DNA of 19,877 nucleotides from Nitrospira sp. (GCA_016873575.1 VGWY01000018.1:1-19877), one strand, 5' to 3'. Shown: positions 1 to 6,333, numbered from the stretch's first letter. A program made the numbers and translations. The notes: generated from the letters alone by a model not told the origin.

Positions 1-107
1 ACATGCCAAAAGGTGGGGAATTATCCTGATCCCAAGTGGGGAATTATTCTGAAACTAACTGGGGAATTCTTTTGGAACTAAGTGGGGATTTTCGCTGAAA
101 CTCGACA
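1..107. mobile_element. Terminus of an IS21-like insertion sequence (partial)
   Basis: The first 107 bases show the architecture of an IS21-family end: several subterminal tandem repeats starting (G/C)TGGGG, leading to a tip that finishes in CGACA. IS21 elements characteristically end 5'-TG...CA-3' and carry such multiple subterminal repeats, which the transposase IstA binds. Transposase genes istA and istB would lie to the left, outside the window, so only this end is visible. The terminal CA at 106-107 is my proposed junction. Family assignment rests on the repeat pattern and not on any protein. An unrelated minisatellite is the alternative. Confidence 0.55.
13..104. repeat. Four 23-bp imperfect tandem repeats
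   Basis: Units begin at 13, 36, 59 and 82, an exact 23-bp spacing. The shared core is TGGGGAATT followed by a T/C-rich stretch and CTGA or TTGG, then A-rich. The fourth unit has diverged at its right side and runs into the proposed element tip. The regular spacing of about two helical turns suits a row of protein-binding sites on one DNA face. Confidence 0.75.
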
Positions 108-108
108 A

Positions 109-198
109 TCCATACAGCTTCTTAAAATCTCTCCAGAAGATGGCTGCGCAGTAATAAAAACACATGATGCAGGGGAATTCCAGGGACACCATACTTAA
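109..198 (+). pseudogene. C-terminal stub of an unidentified gene cut by the IS
   Basis: Starting two bases after the proposed IS tip, one frame stays open for 29 codons and ends in TAA at 196-198. The peptide has ordinary protein composition (it includes LLKISPEDG and KTHDAGEFQG) and has no start codon. This fits the tail of a host gene interrupted by the insertion. The family is not recognised, and the stretch is short enough that chance is a real alternative. Confidence 0.3.
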
Positions 199-248
199 TT
201 CTTGATTTAACTTTCTAAAACATATTTTTTATTTATATTACTTGGCAT

Positions 249-350
249 ATGGACTGTCTATGCAGTTCACCGATTGAAGGCCGAGTCAGAACCGCTGATG
301 AATCCACCCTCCGGCTTGCCCTGAAGGTCATCAGAGCAGTGAGCAGATAG
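249..350 (+). pseudogene. Short ORF carrying a duplicated protein C-terminus
   Basis: An ATG at 249 opens a 33-codon frame ending in TAG at 348-350. Its last 16 codons (ESTLRLALKVIRAVSR) are repeated after the downstream toxin gene, with synonymous changes and a TAA in place of TAG. That pattern suggests the sequence once coded for protein. The N-terminal half has no recognisable content and there is no good ribosome binding site, so this is probably the tail of a lost gene and not an active small protein. Confidence 0.3.
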
Positions 351-394
351 ACCCTTTATCCTTTCCCAACCATTCTGATAAATGTGATAGAATA
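299..394 (+). repeat. Left copy of ~100-bp direct repeat flanking the TA pair
   Basis: From TGAATCCACC to GATAGAAT this stretch matches 1085-1184. The first 50 bases and the last 30 are almost identical; the middle is a pyrimidine-rich stretch that differs in length by 4 bases. It holds the coded tail of a lost gene plus a promoter-like extended -10, and it leads straight into the antitoxin gene. Confidence 0.85.
385..393 (+). promoter_or_regulatory. Extended -10 promoter candidate for the TA operon
   Basis: TGATAGAAT fits the extended -10 pattern TGnTATAAT with one mismatch. It lies 28 bases before the antitoxin ATG. No convincing -35 hexamer is present, as is common for extended -10 promoters. 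The identical motif is found in the second repeat copy upstream of purN. Confidence 0.45.
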
Positions 395-420
395 AAGACA
401 CATCAAAGGAGGTGTTCAAA

Positions 421-642
421 ATGTTACGTTCAGTAATTGGTATATATAATGGGAATAAACTTGAATTAAAAGAAAAAGTGGAAGTCAAGGAACCTGTCGA
501 TGTATTAGTTACATTTTTGAAAGAAACTGATTTTTCTTTTAAAAAAAAGTTTCTTATCAAAAGATTATTAAATAGAAAGCCCATCAGGATTACTCCTTTA
601 AAAGTAAAAGATTTAATCGAAGAAGGCAGGAAACAAATTTGA
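421..642 (+). CDS. Antitoxin of a PIN toxin pair, DUF104/AF2212-like
   Basis: A 73-residue basic protein that should neutralise the PIN-domain toxin encoded immediately downstream. The N-terminal half (IGIYNGNKLELKEKVEVKE, then VLVTF) reads as two or three short beta strands of the pattern 'Y-NG-x-LEL...V', typical of small DUF104/AF2212-type antitoxins; the C-terminal half is helical and rich in Lys/Arg. I choose ATG 421 over the GTG at 412 because a perfect Shine-Dalgarno (AAAGGAGGTG, 405-414) overlaps that GTG and sits 6 bases before the ATG. The stop overlaps the toxin start. The family name is tentative; its antitoxin role follows from size and position. Confidence 0.6.
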   Translation: MLRSVIGIYNGNKLELKEKVEVKEPVDVLVTFLKETDFSFKKKFLIKRLLNRKPIRITPLKVKDLIEEGRKQI

Positions 643-1079
643 GACTTGTTGTTGACTCTTCAGTTTCACTCAAGTGGTGGTTGGACGATGAGGAATTCAT
701 TGAAGAATCAAGACTGTTACTGAAAAAGGTTGTTGATGGAGAAATAGAGTTAATTCTACCAGAACTTTGGTACTGCGAAGTTGCAAATGGCATTACAACT
801 GCTGTAAGAAGAAATAGAATTTCAGAAAAACAGGGTAAAATGTTCATCGAAGAACTCCAGGCAATACCCATGGAGCAATATAACATTGCCACCCATATCA
901 ATAGAATCTATAAAGATGCCGTGAAATATAAATATGCTATTTATGATATGGTATATTTAGCCATAGCCGAACTGGAAGAAATACAATTTATAAGCAGTGA
1001 TGAACGATTGGTTAACACGGTAAAGTCAACTAAACCATTTGTAAAATATGTGTCTGATTTGAAAAATATCTTAAAATAG
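639..1079 (+). CDS. PIN-domain ribonuclease toxin, VapC type
   Basis: A 146-residue single PIN domain, predicted to be a Mg-dependent endoribonuclease that cleaves RNA when released from its antitoxin. The four acidic active-site residues are all present: Asp6 (VVDSSVSLKWW), Glu47 (PELWYCEVAN), Asp103 (YAIYDMVYLA) and Asp121 (FISSDERL). The start is TTG 639, which overlaps the antitoxin stop in the tetranucleotide TTGA and puts Asp6 in its usual place five residues in; this implies translational coupling. The length suits the VapC family. The pair is unlike the VapBC at 4671-5226 and lies between direct repeats, which suggests it arrived by duplication or insertion. Confidence 0.85.
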   Translation: MRLVVDSSVSLKWWLDDEEFIEESRLLLKKVVDGEIELILPELWYCEVANGITTAVRRNRISEKQGKMFIEELQAIPMEQYNIATHINRIYKDAVKYKYAIYDMVYLAIAELEEIQFISSDERLVNTVKSTKPFVKYVSDLKNILK

Positions 1080-1084
1080 GTAAT

Positions 1085-1184
1085 TGAATCCACCCTCCGC
1101 CTTGCCCTGAAGGTCATCAGGGCAGTGAGCAGATAACCTTCCCCCTTCCTTCTTCCCAACCATTCTGATAAATGTGATAGAATA
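1085..1184 (+). repeat. Right copy of ~100-bp direct repeat flanking the TA pair
   Basis: Begins five bases after the toxin stop codon and repeats 299-394. Coding differences from the left copy are synonymous (CGG/CGC, AGA/AGG) and the stop is TAA where the left copy has TAG. The last 30 bases carry the same promoter-like motif, here facing purN. Confidence 0.85.
1175..1183 (+). promoter_or_regulatory. Extended -10 promoter candidate for the purN run
   Basis: TGATAGAAT again, 170 bases before the purN ATG. The intervening leader (1187-1343) holds no structure or gene that I can support. The shared motif suggests that the TA pair and purN use copies of one promoter. Confidence 0.35.
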
Positions 1185-1353
1185 GAGCAAAATTGGCTTG
1201 TTAAATGCCTATTTTATTGTCGTTTATGGAATACTTACCTTGATAAAGGAAGAGATGTTATGGAATATGTACTGAAAAGAAAAGAAGTGAGCTATTATCA
1301 AACGCAATGCAATTGAAGAACAGGTTAGGATAAAATAATTTCAGAGGTTAATT

Positions 1354-2004
1354 ATGCTTAATCTCGGTGTTCTTGCATCGGGTCGCGGCTCTAATTTTCA
1401 ATCAATCATAGATGAGACAGAGGCGAAAAGGCTGAATGCCGGGATAGTGTTGCTGATAACTGATAACCCTTCAGCATATGCTATTGAGCGGGCGAAGAAA
1501 CATAACATTGAATATCTTGTTATGGCACCAAATGAGTTTGCCTCACGGGATGATTTCTATAGAAAGATTGCTGAAGAGATGAAGAAACGGAATGTGGGAT
1601 TAGTTGTTTTAGCAGGTTTTATGAGGATTGTCGGTAAACCTTTGATAGATGCATTCCCGAACAGGATAATGAATATCCATCCTGCGCTCCTTCCGTCTTT
1701 TCCGGGATTGCATGGCCAGAGGCAGGCTATTGAATATGGGGCAAAGATCTCTGGATGTACAGTTCATTTTGTGGATGAAGGCATGGATACCGGACCGATT
1801 ATCATCCAGGCAGCCGTTCCAGTTCTTCAGGATGATACAGAAGAAACACTCTCTGAGCGGATACTGATATTCGAACATAAGATATATCCTGAGGCGATAA
1901 GATTATTTTCAGAAGGAAAAATAAAGGTGGAAGGTCGGAAGGTTACCATTCAAGGATATACCCCTTTCAATACTCACCTTGTTAATCCTGCAATAAGGGA
2001 ATAA
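1354..2004 (+). CDS. purN: Phosphoribosylglycinamide formyltransferase
   Basis: Transfers a formyl group from 10-formyl-tetrahydrofolate to glycinamide ribonucleotide, the third step of purine synthesis, in the cytoplasm. The 216 residues match the usual size. The phosphate-binding N-terminus GVLASGRGSNFQ is clear, and the catalytic trio is intact: Asn107 and His109 in MNIHPALLPSFPG, and Asp145 in DEGMDTGPII. The start ATG follows a CAGAGG ribosome site. The gene is followed after two bases by rsmD and then coaD, so three enzymes of unrelated pathways are probably co-transcribed. Confidence 0.95.
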   Translation: MLNLGVLASGRGSNFQSIIDETEAKRLNAGIVLLITDNPSAYAIERAKKHNIEYLVMAPNEFASRDDFYRKIAEEMKKRNVGLVVLAGFMRIVGKPLIDAFPNRIMNIHPALLPSFPGLHGQRQAIEYGAKISGCTVHFVDEGMDTGPIIIQAAVPVLQDDTEETLSERILIFEHKIYPEAIRLFSEGKIKVEGRKVTIQGYTPFNTHLVNPAIRE

Positions 2005-2006
2005 GC

Positions 2007-2588
2007 ATGAGAATTTCGGGTGGCCTTGCAAAGGGCAGGAAAGCTATTACAAAAAAACTCATCTCAAAGGGATCAAGGGATGAGAAACTCAGGCCAACTT
2101 CTTCAAAAGTAAGAGAGGCATTGTTTGACATAATAAAGGACAGAATTGAAGGGGCAACCTTTGTTGATCTTTATGCCGGCACAGGTGTGGTTGGTCTTGA
2201 GGCATTGTCGAGAGGTGCAGCCAGGGCGTTTTTTGTTGAGCCAAACAGATTGAGGATAAGGGCGATTAAAGAAAATATTGACAGATTCGGTTTCCGTGAG
2301 AAGGTTGCAGTGACAGATGGAATGGCATACGAATTCCTCACAAAGGCTTCTGATAATCAAGAAAGATTTGATATTTTTTTCATTGATCCACCATATTTTT
2401 CAGAAGAAATCATGGAGATCCTTCCAATCATTGGAGAAAAGAGACTTTTAAACGATGGTGGCACCGTAATCGTAGAGCACTTCTTTAAAAAGAAATTGCC
2501 AGAAACAGTGGGGGGGTTAAATAAAATGAAAAGTTATAGATATGGTGATAGCATGCTAACACTTTATAGGAAGGGGGTAGAATCATGA
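2007..2588 (+). CDS. rsmD: 16S rRNA (guanine966-N2)-methyltransferase
   Basis: Methylates N2 of G966 in 16S rRNA using S-adenosylmethionine. At 193 residues it has the RsmD layout: a basic N-terminus (MRISGGLAKGR), LRPTSSKVREALF, the SAM-binding motif I at 52-70 (FVDLYAGTGVVGLEALSRG) and the catalytic DPPY at 127-130. The start ATG lies two bases after the purN stop and its own stop overlaps the coaD ATG (ATGA). The rsmD-coaD adjacency is widespread in bacteria and supports both calls. Confidence 0.95.
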   Translation: MRISGGLAKGRKAITKKLISKGSRDEKLRPTSSKVREALFDIIKDRIEGATFVDLYAGTGVVGLEALSRGAARAFFVEPNRLRIRAIKENIDRFGFREKVAVTDGMAYEFLTKASDNQERFDIFFIDPPYFSEEIMEILPIIGEKRLLNDGGTVIVEHFFKKKLPETVGGLNKMKSYRYGDSMLTLYRKGVES

Positions 2589-3085
2589 AAAAATTAGCTA
2601 TCTATCCAGGGACGTTTGACCCTTTCACATCTGCACATTTTGATATTGTAAAAAGAGGTCTCAAGATATTTGATGTCATCATTGTAGCCGTTGCACTCGG
2701 TCAGAGGAAACAGCCACTTTTTAATCTTGAAGAGCGGCTCACTATGATCAGAAAATCTTTAGAGGGCATTGATGGTGTAAAGGTTGAGGCATTTAGCGGC
2801 CTCCTTGTCAATTATGTGAAAGATAAAAAAGGCATTGCTATTATTAGAGGCTTGAGGGCTGTCTCGGATTTTGAGTATGAGCTTCAAATGGCACTTATGA
2901 ACAGGAGACTCAACGCAGAGGTTGAGACGGTTTTTTTGATGCCAAGTGAAGAATACAGCTACCTAACTTCAACTATAGTAAAGGAAGTTGCATCCTTTGG
3001 TGGCTCTCCCAAGGGTCTTGTTTCAGAAGTGGTTGAAAGGGCATTGAGGGAAAAATTTAAGATCGTTGAAGATACCGTGGAATAA
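2585..3085 (+). CDS. coaD: Phosphopantetheine adenylyltransferase
   Basis: Catalyses the penultimate step of coenzyme A synthesis, adenylylating 4'-phosphopantetheine. The 166-residue protein shows the nucleotidyltransferase entry YPGTFDPFTSAHFDIV, the central IIRGLRAVSDFEYELQMALMN segment, and the closing YLTSTIVKEVASFGG. The T/HxGH motif reads T15-S-A-H18, so alanine stands where glycine is usual; the catalytic His18 and Thr15 are kept. The C-terminal helix SEVVERALREKF is normal. Translation is coupled to rsmD by a four-base overlap. Confidence 0.95.
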   Translation: MKKLAIYPGTFDPFTSAHFDIVKRGLKIFDVIIVAVALGQRKQPLFNLEERLTMIRKSLEGIDGVKVEAFSGLLVNYVKDKKGIAIIRGLRAVSDFEYELQMALMNRRLNAEVETVFLMPSEEYSYLTSTIVKEVASFGGSPKGLVSEVVERALREKFKIVEDTVE

Positions 3086-3090
3086 TAGAT

Positions 3091-4125
3091 ATGTCGCATC
3101 ATGAAATTCCTGTCCCTCCTCATTTCAACCCTGCGAAAGTTGGAGAAGTTTGGAAGGTTCCCTATCAGGCACTGGCTAAAGATGCCGAAAAGTGTGCAAA
3201 GAATTATGGTATAAAGCCTGCATCTACTGATCAATTCAAAATCTGTTTGGTAACTGTAGATGTGCAGAACACATTTTGTATGCCTGAATTTGAATTATAT
3301 GTTGCCGGACGTTCAGGGACAGGGGCTATTGATGACAATCGAAGGCTGTGTGAATTCATATACAGGAATCTTGATGTCATCACTCAGATTTGCCCGACAA
3401 TGGATACGCATCAGGCAATGCAAATCTTTCATTCCATATACCTTGTTAATAATAAAGGAGAGCATCCTGCACCTTTCACGCTCATATCAGAGGAAGATGT
3501 GCAAAAAGGTGTTTGGAAATTTAACCCAGATCTTAGTCACGGTTTTCATATTCATGAAGATTATGGACAGCGGCATCTTTTACACTACACAAAAAAATTG
3601 AAAGAAGGCGGTAAATATGATCTAACCATTTGGCCTTATCATGCCATGCTGGGAGGCATTGGTCATGCACTGGTTGCGTCTGTTGAAGAAGCTATCTTTT
3701 TCCATAGCATAGCACGGTTTAGTCAGCCTGATTTTCATGTCAAAGGAGACAAGCCATTTACAGAACATTATTCAGTTCTCGGTCCAGAGGTATTAAAGGG
3801 GCCTGATGGAGAACCACTTGCTCAGAAGAGCGACAAATTTTTCAAGAAACTCTTAGAATTTGACGCTATAATCATTGCCGGCCAGGCCAAAAGTCACTGT
3901 GTAGCCTGGACAATTGATGATCTTTTAGAAGATATCCTTGCCCAAGATATGAAGCTGGTAGAAAAAGTCTATCTCATGGAAGATTGTACGTCCCCGGTTG
4001 TTATACCGGGAGTTATAGACTATACAGATCTTGCAGATGCTGCTTTTAAACGGTTTGCAGATGCAGGAATGCATGTTGTCCGTTCCATTGATTCCATTGG
4101 AAAATGGCCTGGCATAAGGCTTTAA
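3091..4125 (+). CDS. Large isochorismatase/nicotinamidase-like hydrolase
   Basis: A 344-residue cysteine hydrolase of the isochorismatase superfamily, longer than the usual 180-220 residues. The triad can be placed as Asp57 (TVDVQNTFC), Lys218 (DFHVKGDKPF) and Cys270 (AKSHCVAWTIDDLL). Asp105-x-His107 (MDTHQAMQIFHS) and the WPYHAMLGGIGHAL segment (His184) match the zinc site and 'WPxH...G' motif of nicotinamidases (PncA), which argues for amide hydrolysis of nicotinamide or a similar substrate. The extra length is an N-terminal segment of about 50 residues plus insertions at 118-175. It lies five bases after coaD in the same direction. NAD and CoA metabolism would be a reasonable pairing, but the substrate is not certain. 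Confidence 0.75.
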   Translation: MSHHEIPVPPHFNPAKVGEVWKVPYQALAKDAEKCAKNYGIKPASTDQFKICLVTVDVQNTFCMPEFELYVAGRSGTGAIDDNRRLCEFIYRNLDVITQICPTMDTHQAMQIFHSIYLVNNKGEHPAPFTLISEEDVQKGVWKFNPDLSHGFHIHEDYGQRHLLHYTKKLKEGGKYDLTIWPYHAMLGGIGHALVASVEEAIFFHSIARFSQPDFHVKGDKPFTEHYSVLGPEVLKGPDGEPLAQKSDKFFKKLLEFDAIIIAGQAKSHCVAWTIDDLLEDILAQDMKLVEKVYLMEDCTSPVVIPGVIDYTDLADAAFKRFADAGMHVVRSIDSIGKWPGIRL

Positions 4126-4139
4126 ATTTGGAGAAGTAA

Positions 4140-4254
4140 ATGATAACCATTGAAGAGTTTGCAAAGGTTGAACTCAAGATAGGAAAGGTGCTTGAGGCAA
4201 AACGGATTGAAGGTTCAAAATCGATTTAGGTAATATAACAAAAGGGGGAAGTGT
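4140..4254 (+). pseudogene. Broken tRNA-binding-domain gene (MetG C-terminal/CsaA-like)
   Basis: An ATG at 4140 with a good ribosome site (GGAG, 4130-4133) opens the start of an EMAP/CsaA-type tRNA-binding domain: ITIEEFAKVELKIGKV, then LEAKRIEGSK. The frame then stops at 4227-4229. Immediately after the break, in another frame from 4223, it reads DLGNITK, the next conserved block of the same domain. About six codons between 'GSK' and 'DLG' appear to be lost, with a frameshift, and everything beyond DLGNITK is missing. The HIT gene starts where the rest of the domain should be. A deletion scar is the simplest reading. Confidence 0.65.
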
Positions 4255-4596
4255 ATGGGTTGTATCTTCTGCAAGATCATAGAGAAAAAACTTCCGGCAA
4301 AGATAATATATGAAGACGATATTGCACTTGCCTTTGAGGATTTAAATCCACAGGCGCCTGTTCATACCCTTGTGATACCGAAAAAGCATATCTCTACAAA
4401 TCTCGATATCCATGAAGAAGATAAAGGACTTATTGGGTATCTGTTTCAGATAGCAAACAGGATTGCGATGGATAAAGGGATAGCAGAGCGTGGGTTCAGG
4501 CTTGTGATGAATTGTAATCCTGAGTCAGGGCAAACAGTTTTTCACATCCATCTTCATGTTCTCGGTGGACGCCGTATGCACTGGCCACCAGGATAG
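4255..4596 (+). CDS. HIT-family (HinT-like) purine nucleotide phosphoramidase
   Basis: A 113-residue histidine-triad protein that hydrolyses adenosine 5'-phosphoramidates or similar nucleotide conjugates. The catalytic HxHxH is at His97-His99-His101 (VFHIHLHVLGGR). The N-terminal CIFCKI (Cys3, Cys6) is the usual zinc-like start of HinT proteins. It is preceded by a strong AGGGGGAA ribosome site, four bases from the ATG. The frame ends WPPG, as in typical HinT C-termini. It is the last + gene before a large hairpin and a convergent TA module. Confidence 0.92.
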   Translation: MGCIFCKIIEKKLPAKIIYEDDIALAFEDLNPQAPVHTLVIPKKHISTNLDIHEEDKGLIGYLFQIANRIAMDKGIAERGFRLVMNCNPESGQTVFHIHLHVLGGRRMHWPPG

Positions 4597-4602
4597 GGAG
4601 CG

Positions 4603-4655
4603 AACAACCAAAATCAGCGGAGCGGGTTTTACCGCATCCGCTGATTTTGGTTGTT
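4603..4655. terminator. 19-bp perfect inverted repeat between convergent genes
   Basis: Arms 4603-4621 and 4637-4655 are perfect reverse complements (AACAACCAAAATCAGCGGA). The 15-base loop itself contains GCGG/CCGC, which extends the hairpin. It lies 6 bases after the HIT stop and 15 bases before the end of the convergent vapC, the right place for a bidirectional terminator. There is no clean T-run after it, but A/T-rich arms on both sides could serve. Confidence 0.6.
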
Positions 4656-4670
4656 ATCTTCTTGCGATAA

Positions 4671-5027
4671 TCAATATTCTAACCCCAGTTTTGAAGAAAC
4701 CTCATTGAGTTTCTTATCGAGTGTCCACAGTGGGACCCTAGTCAATATAGCCGAAGCAATCAAATGCATATCAATGTACCCTAACCCTTTCCCCATAAGT
4801 GAATAATTCTCTATGAACTGCATCACTTCTTCATGTTCCACATGGGTCGCCATAGGGAGTGCCTGCAAGAGAGAAAGAATTTCAGACCTGTTCACGAGAT
4901 TACCACAAGCGAGTTCACCGACGATGAACGGATGACAAACAACATGACCGTCATTCAATAGTGTTTCAAGTCCAATGTTGCCAGCTCGCAGATGTGCAAC
5001 CCACACAGAAGTGTCAACAAGAACCAT
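4671..5027 (-). CDS. vapC: VapC ribonuclease toxin
   Basis: A 118-residue PIN-domain toxin. The acidic centre is complete: Asp5 (MVLVDTSVWVAHLR), Glu38 (FIVGELACG), Asp86 (LGYIDMHLIASA) and Asp104 (LWTLDKKL). It follows its antitoxin after a single base. The sequence is closest in style to the large VapC group with 'DTSVWVxHLR' and 'GxGxxDxHLLASA' motifs, which mostly cut tRNA anticodon or initiator tRNA; the actual target here cannot be read from sequence. Confidence 0.92.
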   Translation of the reverse strand: MVLVDTSVWVAHLRAGNIGLETLLNDGHVVCHPFIVGELACGNLVNRSEILSLLQALPMATHVEHEEVMQFIENYSLMGKGLGYIDMHLIASAILTRVPLWTLDKKLNEVSSKLGLEY

Positions 5028-5028
5028 C

Positions 5029-5226
5029 CTACGTGTCTGCTGACCTTCTGCGGGGGATCATCTCTAATTTCTTTTCTGTTCCACCGAGTTTGGCGAGTCT
5101 TTTACTGCTTTCTTTCGCTATAAGTGCTTCGAGTCCGAGCCTGACAAGGGACGTTTTTTCCTTAATGCCGGTCAACTTTGCTGCCTTATCAAGCAATTTG
5201 TCTTCTATGTTAAGTGTGGTCCTCAT
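5029..5226 (-). CDS. vapB: VapB antitoxin, ribbon-helix-helix type
   Basis: A 65-residue antitoxin with the classic N-terminal ribbon-helix-helix: MRTTLNIEDKLLDKAAKLTG then KTSLVRLGLEALIAKE. The C-terminal tail (residues 42-65, basic, with RRRSADT) would wrap the toxin. A strong ribosome site (AAGGGGGAA in the transcript) lies just before the ATG. The protein probably represses its own operon by binding the direct repeats upstream. Confidence 0.9.
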   Translation of the reverse strand: MRTTLNIEDKLLDKAAKLTGIKEKTSLVRLGLEALIAKESSKRLAKLGGTEKKLEMIPRRRSADT

Positions 5227-5254
5227 AAATTCCCCCTTCCGTCAATATATTTCA

Positions 5255-5286
5255 TATGTATTAGTATGTATTACTCGTATGCATTT
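5255..5286 (-). promoter_or_regulatory. Direct-repeat operator overlapping the vapBC promoter
   Basis: TATGTATTA occurs at 5255-5263 and 5265-5273, a 10-bp period (one helical turn), with a weaker third unit TATGCATTT at 5278-5286. On the minus strand a promoter TTGAAA (5291-5286), 17-base spacer, CATACT (5268-5263) overlaps these units. This arrangement is expected for autorepression by a ribbon-helix-helix antitoxin. Confidence 0.5.
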
Positions 5287-5291
5287 TTCAA

Positions 5292-5520
5292 GTGGCGTTT
5301 AGTTATTTGGACAGATAATAGAATGCTACCCATACATCAACAAGTCGTTTGATCATAAAATAAACTCATAACAGAAGCAGCAGTTTCTCAGCCATATGTC
5401 CAAGAATCATGAAGACTGACAGGTGAAACAAGCTGATTATGCACTTCGGCTTTATAACTTTTTCTCTCACGTCATTGGAGAGGGTCGTCATCCGATCTTG
5501 CTGACCTTGATTGATCAATC
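5292..5520. other. Intergenic region, nothing convincing
   Basis: Between the vapBC promoter and the end of the SAM hydrolase gene I see no conserved gene or RNA. A 41-codon minus-strand frame (5366-5491) has no good ribosome site and no recognisable content. A 12-bp palindrome GATTGATCAATC ends at 5520, next to the hydrolase stop codon. Confidence 0.4.
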
Positions 5521-6333
5521 TCAAGAGAGAGTAATATGCAAGATTACCTTTTCACCAACCTGAATGTCAAAGGCAGTAGCTGCATTCCCCTTGTTTATAA
5601 AAACCTCAAGATACCCAAAGCTATTTATTAAAGAATAAAGCCCTGTGTCTTTAGCCTCTGAATAGTGATCCACAAAAGGGGCCTCTTTACCTTTTACTAA
5701 AATCTTTACTATTCCGCCTGGTTTACTGCCACGCATCTCATCGATTATAGATGCCTTGATATTGGTTATCACATTTCCAAAGTGGTCTATGCTTATAACT
5801 TCACCCTCGAGGATATTCTTCTTCGGCATAAGCGGAGACGGTAGTGGTATAGTCACATAATCAGTAATCGGGTCTCCAAATTTTAATACTTCTATTCCTC
5901 TTGAAAGCCATGCTGCAACAGGCGCAAATATATCCCTTCCGTGGAAGGTGGAGCTTCTCCGGGGCATAAAATAATGTTCTGACGTAATATGTATCACCTG
6001 ATGTGTTTCATCTTTTAGACTATAAATCTGAGTAAATACACCGTTATCAGGCCCGACGAGAGTATAATGACCAGTTTTCACAATAATAGGTCTACGGGGA
6101 GAACCAACTCCCGGATCAACAACAACGACATGGATTGTATTCTTTGGAAAAGATGCAAAGCTCATCTCGATTGTGAGGGCTGCTTCAAGGATATTCTGAG
6201 GACTTATATTATGGGTAATATCAACTATGGGAACAGAAGGATTTATCGTAAGGATTACCCCTTTCATAATCCCTACAAAAGGGTCTTTATAGCCAAAGTC
6301 AGTTGTTAAGGTTATTATAGGATTAGGTTGCAC
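5521..6333 (-). CDS. S-adenosylmethionine hydrolase (adenosine-forming), DUF62 family
   Basis: A 270-residue member of the SAM hydroxide adenosyltransferase family, related to fluorinase and chlorinase; the family splits SAM into adenosine and methionine. The N-terminal domain carries ITLTTDFGYKDPFVG, THNISPQNILEAA and VVDPGVGSPRRP; the C-terminal barrel carries ISIDHFGNVITNI. The Asp-Arg-His triad that distinguishes hydrolases is present: Asp73, Arg80 and His131 (STFHGRDIFAP). This favours water as nucleophile over halide. The ATG overlaps the end of pyrD by 11 bases, so translation is probably coupled. Its physiological role is not established for most organisms. Confidence 0.85.
   Translation of the reverse strand: MQPNPIITLTTDFGYKDPFVGIMKGVILTINPSVPIVDITHNISPQNILEAALTIEMSFASFPKNTIHVVVVDPGVGSPRRPIIVKTGHYTLVGPDNGVFTQIYSLKDETHQVIHITSEHYFMPRRSSTFHGRDIFAPVAAWLSRGIEVLKFGDPITDYVTIPLPSPLMPKKNILEGEVISIDHFGNVITNIKASIIDEMRGSKPGGIVKILVKGKEAPFVDHYSEAKDTGLYSLINSFGYLEVFINKGNAATAFDIQVGEKVILHITLS

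Noticed and set aside
412..420. GTG at 412 as the antitoxin start
   Set aside because: It lies inside the AAAGGAGGTG ribosome site, which is ideally spaced for ATG 421.
1185..1316. Open frame of about 40 codons between the TA repeat and purN, with MEYVLKRKEVSYYQTQCN at its end
   Set aside because: No start codon at its beginning, no clear ribosome site for the internal ATG at 1260 and no recognised family; it might be a gene remnant but is not supportable.
3260..3601. 113-codon frame inside the hydrolase gene on the same strand
   Set aside because: Shifted-frame shadow of the hydrolase gene, with no conserved content.
5366..5491. 41-codon minus-strand ORF in the gap left of the vapBC promoter
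   Set aside because: Weak ribosome site, no family features; its leucine-rich end is likely to be chance.
5509..5520. GATTGATCAATC palindrome as a terminator of the pyrimidine operon
   Set aside because: Short, AT-rich, no T-run; too weak to call.
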